Shown here in pieces: positions 62,081 to 64,000 of a stretch of DNA of 64,000 bases. The notes under the pieces are model-generated. The model had not been told where the DNA came from and ran no database searches. It was given only the letters and a program-made list of their open reading frames with translations. Source of the DNA: Pseudomonas putida (GTDB lineage Bacteria > Pseudomonadota > Gammaproteobacteria > Pseudomonadales > Pseudomonadaceae). Location of the stretch: contig NZ_CP113097.1 of NCBI RefSeq assembly GCF_026625125.1, positions 3,830,001 to 3,894,000 of the forward strand. Reading direction: 5' to 3'. Made by a program: the position numbers and the translations under genes. How positions within the stretch are numbered: the first letter of the stretch is position 1; every line of letters begins with the position of its first letter.

Positions 62081-62473
62081 ATGGCGAACGATCAAGACAA
62101 GACAGGTCAGCAAGGCGGCACCGCACAAAACAATCCTGGTAATTTTGCCAACGACCATGAGAAGGCTTCGGAGGCCGGTCATAAAGGCGGCCAAGCCTCG
62201 GGCGGCAATTTTGCCAATGATCCTCAGCGGGCCTCGGAAGCCGGCCAAAAAGGCGGTCAAATGTCCGGGGGAAGATCTGAGGATCAACAAACAGGGCAAG
62301 GTAGCGGCAGTGAGCTTCAGGAAGATGATCCTCAGCGTGCCGGTGGCGCAACCCAACGTGGTGGCCAGGGAGGACATACCACCGGCAGTAAAGCTGACCG
62401 GGAGCAAAGCATGGATGAAGGGTCGCAAGCTATTCAGGATGAAGACAGCGGGATGACGGAAGAAAACCGCTGA
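62081..62473 (+). CDS. KGG-repeat stress protein
   Basis: A 130-residue hydrophilic protein with two clear KGG/Con-10 repeats (GNFANDHEKASEAGHKGGQ and GNFANDPQRASEAGQKGGQ) and a degenerate third. Similar to GsiB/YciG general-stress proteins, disordered and Gly/Gln-rich. Probably stress- or RpoS-controlled by family analogy. GAGG before the ATG; a strong hairpin follows. Confidence 0.88.
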   Translation: MANDQDKTGQQGGTAQNNPGNFANDHEKASEAGHKGGQASGGNFANDPQRASEAGQKGGQMSGGRSEDQQTGQGSGSELQEDDPQRAGGATQRGGQGGHTTGSKADREQSMDEGSQAIQDEDSGMTEENR

Positions 62474-62481
62474 GCAACTAT

Positions 62482-62509
62482 CCAGGGCTATGGATAGCCC
62501 TGGTTCTTC
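62482..62509 (+). terminator. terminator of the KGG gene
   Basis: A 9-bp perfect stem CCAGGGCTA / TAGCCCTGG with a 4-base loop, then TTCTT. Confidence 0.75.
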
Positions 62510-62597
62510 ACCCGACCGGATGTTAGATGGAGCAGTTTGCGTTGAGCAGTTGGCCGTCAGCATCCCGCTCAACGACCAACCTTGAAATACGTAGTGT

Positions 62598-62888
62598 CTA
62601 GGCCACCTGCTTCGCTGCTGGCCGTTGATCTGTAGCCAGACGTCTGGCTCTACCAACACCCCAAGCCAGAGCTCGAGTCATAGATTCGCCGGGGCGGGAA
62701 TCGAAGGCTTCTTCATGCAATGCCATTCCACAGCCAGCGTACACACCGATGAACATTTGCGTCTGACCGGTGCGCGAGAGCCTGACCTGAACATCAATCG
62801 TGGTGCCGTCGTCCAGCGTCTCGTCATGAGTCCGATGATGAAGCACTGGATCCGCCCAATCCCAAAAAACCTCACCTCGAATACGCAT
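62598..62888 (-). CDS. duplicated small protein, copy 2
   Basis: A 96-residue paralogue of the gene at 49,718, differing at a handful of residues, with the same AGGAGGG and upstream bases. A frame extension to 62,930 is not needed. Function unknown. Confidence 0.78.
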   Translation of the reverse strand: MRIRGEVFWDWADPVLHHRTHDETLDDGTTIDVQVRLSRTGQTQMFIGVYAGCGMALHEEAFDSRPGESMTRALAWGVGRARRLATDQRPAAKQVA

Positions 62889-63041
62889 GCGCCCTCCTAC
62901 GACTTTAGTCTTATACGGAAATCTGACCATAGCAAAGCAAGGAGGCAGTTCAATGACTCAGGCGGTAGCACCGCGAATTATCAGACAATCGGCGCAATTT
63001 TCGATACAAGAAAATTTCCTTGTACAAGTTTACAGCTGTGG

Positions 63042-63434
63042 TCAGGCGGTCAGAGCAGGCAACTGGGTTGCCAAGAGGCCGGCTGCAGCGGAATTCAGCA
63101 AGTCAGGCGTGAGCTTTTCACGAAGCACCCATTTACACGCGACTATTTCATGGTCGGCCACAGGCTTCTCAGTTTCGTGGAATCGGGTGATGAAGATGTG
63201 ATGCACGACTGAACCCACCCTGATCGAGCACAAAGAAAGTAGGCCATGCCCTTCAATGGATGTCTCCTCACGTAGCTCTCTTGCTGCAGCACTATGAGGG
63301 GTCTCACCAGGCTCAATCGAACCACCCGGAAAATTCCATTTGCCGCCTTTTTTCCGAACAAGCAGTACCTTGCCGCTTCGCAGACAGATTATCGTTGCCC
63401 TGGATTTACTTCTGCATTTTCGTTTGTCCCGCAT
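63042..63434 (-). CDS. Nudix hydrolase
   Basis: A 130-residue Nudix protein with an intact box: GGSIEPGETPHSAAARELRE then ETSIEG (GX5EX7REUXEE). It hydrolyses nucleoside-diphosphate derivatives; substrate unknown. MRDKRK at 63,434 is the preferred start; no clear ribosome binding site. Confidence 0.85.
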   Translation of the reverse strand: MRDKRKCRSKSRATIICLRSGKVLLVRKKGGKWNFPGGSIEPGETPHSAAARELREETSIEGHGLLSLCSIRVGSVVHHIFITRFHETEKPVADHEIVACKWVLREKLTPDLLNSAAAGLLATQLPALTA

Positions 63435-63553
63435 GCACACACTCGAATCGTCAATCTATACCCACCATCTCGCGACTCAGAGCATGGGCTTCTTCCCTGA
63501 AGACGTTTCCATGGGGCGACTCGTTCAATCTCATCGACGCATTAGCCCTCGGT

Positions 63554-63652
63554 TCACCTCTGGTGCGCAGAGCTTGGATAGGTAAGCTCTTCTTCGATGG
63601 TGCCGTCGGCCTTGTTGATTTTCACCGAGGCGGTTTTGCCCCGGGAGAACTA
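63554..63652 (-). pseudogene. short gene fragment, unidentified
   Basis: A minus-strand stretch with host-like codon use reads FSRGKTASVKINKADGTIEE and further to SSAHQR and TGA, with a stop just upstream of it. It looks like the 3' end of a lost gene. No family named. The rest of 63,441-63,840 shows no gene. Confidence 0.35.
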
Positions 63653-63840
63653 AGACAGTACCGTAGTGCTAACAATTTGCAATAACGATAAGATTGATAC
63701 ACAAGTCAATATCATTCGAGAAGGGAAATTAGAGTAGGTATTCGATTCACCAAACCCTCGAAAAATCAACACATCAATTTCCTTGCGTGCAGTCATGAAC
63801 CTAGCTATTACTTACGTCTCCAAAGGAGGGGGATGGCAAA

Positions 63841-64000
63841 ATGCAACCAAGATTCGTTATCGTTCCAGCGGTTCCTATAGAAAACGAATCATTCCAGGTT
63901 GGAAATCGGTTTTACGCTGCTACAAGCTCGGGAGGTTTTGATATCTACGACAATCAGGAAAAAATTAGAATAAAACGGAATTTCTCTAGTAAATCGCTAG
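63841..64000 (+). CDS. partial gene at window edge, hypothetical
   Basis: An open frame from ATG 63,841 with AAAGGAGG upstream; it runs past the window. It begins MQPRFVIVPAVPIENESF; the visible 53 residues suggest a beta-rich start. AT-rich, like the rest of the island. No function assigned. Confidence 0.5.
   Translation, partial: MQPRFVIVPAVPIENESFQVGNRFYAATSSGGFDIYDNQEKIRIKRNFSSKSL

Larger units (their letters stand above)
34250..64000 (+). mobile_element. GInt-type genomic island (left end and cargo; right end outside window)
   Basis: The ginABCD-like operon lies at the left junction, followed by at least 24 kb of mixed cargo. GInts are described as ginABCD at one end, variable cargo and a short AT-rich opposite end, inserting site-specifically between imperfect direct repeats. 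The left boundary is placed inside the first codons of dnaQ, between about 34,235 and 34,270. The right boundary was not found. Lower GC, small hypothetical genes, pseudogenes, repeats and an H-NS gene all fit acquired DNA. Parts of the cargo could also be nested elements. Confidence 0.75.

Noticed and set aside
1..64000. CRISPR arrays, rRNA or tRNA genes
   Set aside because: No spaced short direct repeats and no recognisable RNA gene on either strand by reading; a covariance-model scan could still find a tRNA I missed.

Overview
The window looks like a chromosome segment of the Pseudomonas putida group. The evidence is high GC with strong GC3 in most genes, a phosphonate pair (phnW, phnX), a fadDx/fadB2x/fadAx-type beta-oxidation operon, a fused Mrp/Sha antiporter operon, an MvaT-type H-NS protein and a dnaQ-ldcA neighbourhood. 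No rRNA, tRNA or CRISPR array was recognised.

Bases 1 to about 34,250 look like ordinary, ancestral chromosome. In order they hold: an RhtA-like exporter; a small lipoprotein; aminopeptidase P; DUF3182 overlapping an alpha/beta hydrolase; an XRE-cupin regulator divergent from an EamA transporter, with a pair of matching 19-bp sites between them; the seven-subunit Mrp antiporter operon encoded by six genes (A and B fused); small conserved hypotheticals; a two-cysteine DksA2-like factor; the minus-strand operon for acyl-CoA synthetase, SDR dehydrogenase, thiolase, acyl-CoA dehydrogenase and enoyl-CoA hydratase; a 1.5-kDa-scale-exceeding giant protein (about 1,500 residues) with leucine-rich repeats and a NEL-type ubiquitin-ligase domain; an AraC regulator; a LysR regulator divergent from phnW-phnX; an FMN reductase; a lysine/ornithine/arginine decarboxylase; and dnaQ.

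From about 34,250 to the right edge the character changes: lower GC, many small hypothetical genes, decayed genes, dispersed repeats and an island-borne H-NS protein. The left end carries four tightly packed genes, three tyrosine recombinases plus a small coiled-coil protein. This is the ginABCD arrangement that defines the GInt class of genomic islands. The island abuts the 5' end of dnaQ. It appears to have replaced the first codons of dnaQ and to supply a new -10 box, ribosome binding site and TTG start. The right end of the island is not in the window.

The island cargo includes a tandem pair of diverged paralogues (40,947-42,280), a proteasome-like Ntn hydrolase behind a perfect 39-bp palindrome, a cluster of small genes with a DEDD-like exonuclease and an orphan MNT nucleotidyltransferase, a DUF4365 nuclease-like protein, a catabolic operon (MHS transporter, 2-hydroxyacid dehydrogenase, RraA-like aldolase) divergent from a double IclR regulator, a MvaT-like silencer, a two-gene operon with a uracil-DNA-glycosylase-like protein, stress-type proteins (KGG, DUF1264) and a Nudix hydrolase. 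Two dispersed repeat families (four and three copies) and one recent gene duplication (49,718 and 62,598) are confined to the cargo. The best candidates for undescribed biology are the dnaQ-restoring junction, the paralogue pair, the palindrome-controlled Ntn hydrolase and the glycosylase-like two-gene operon.
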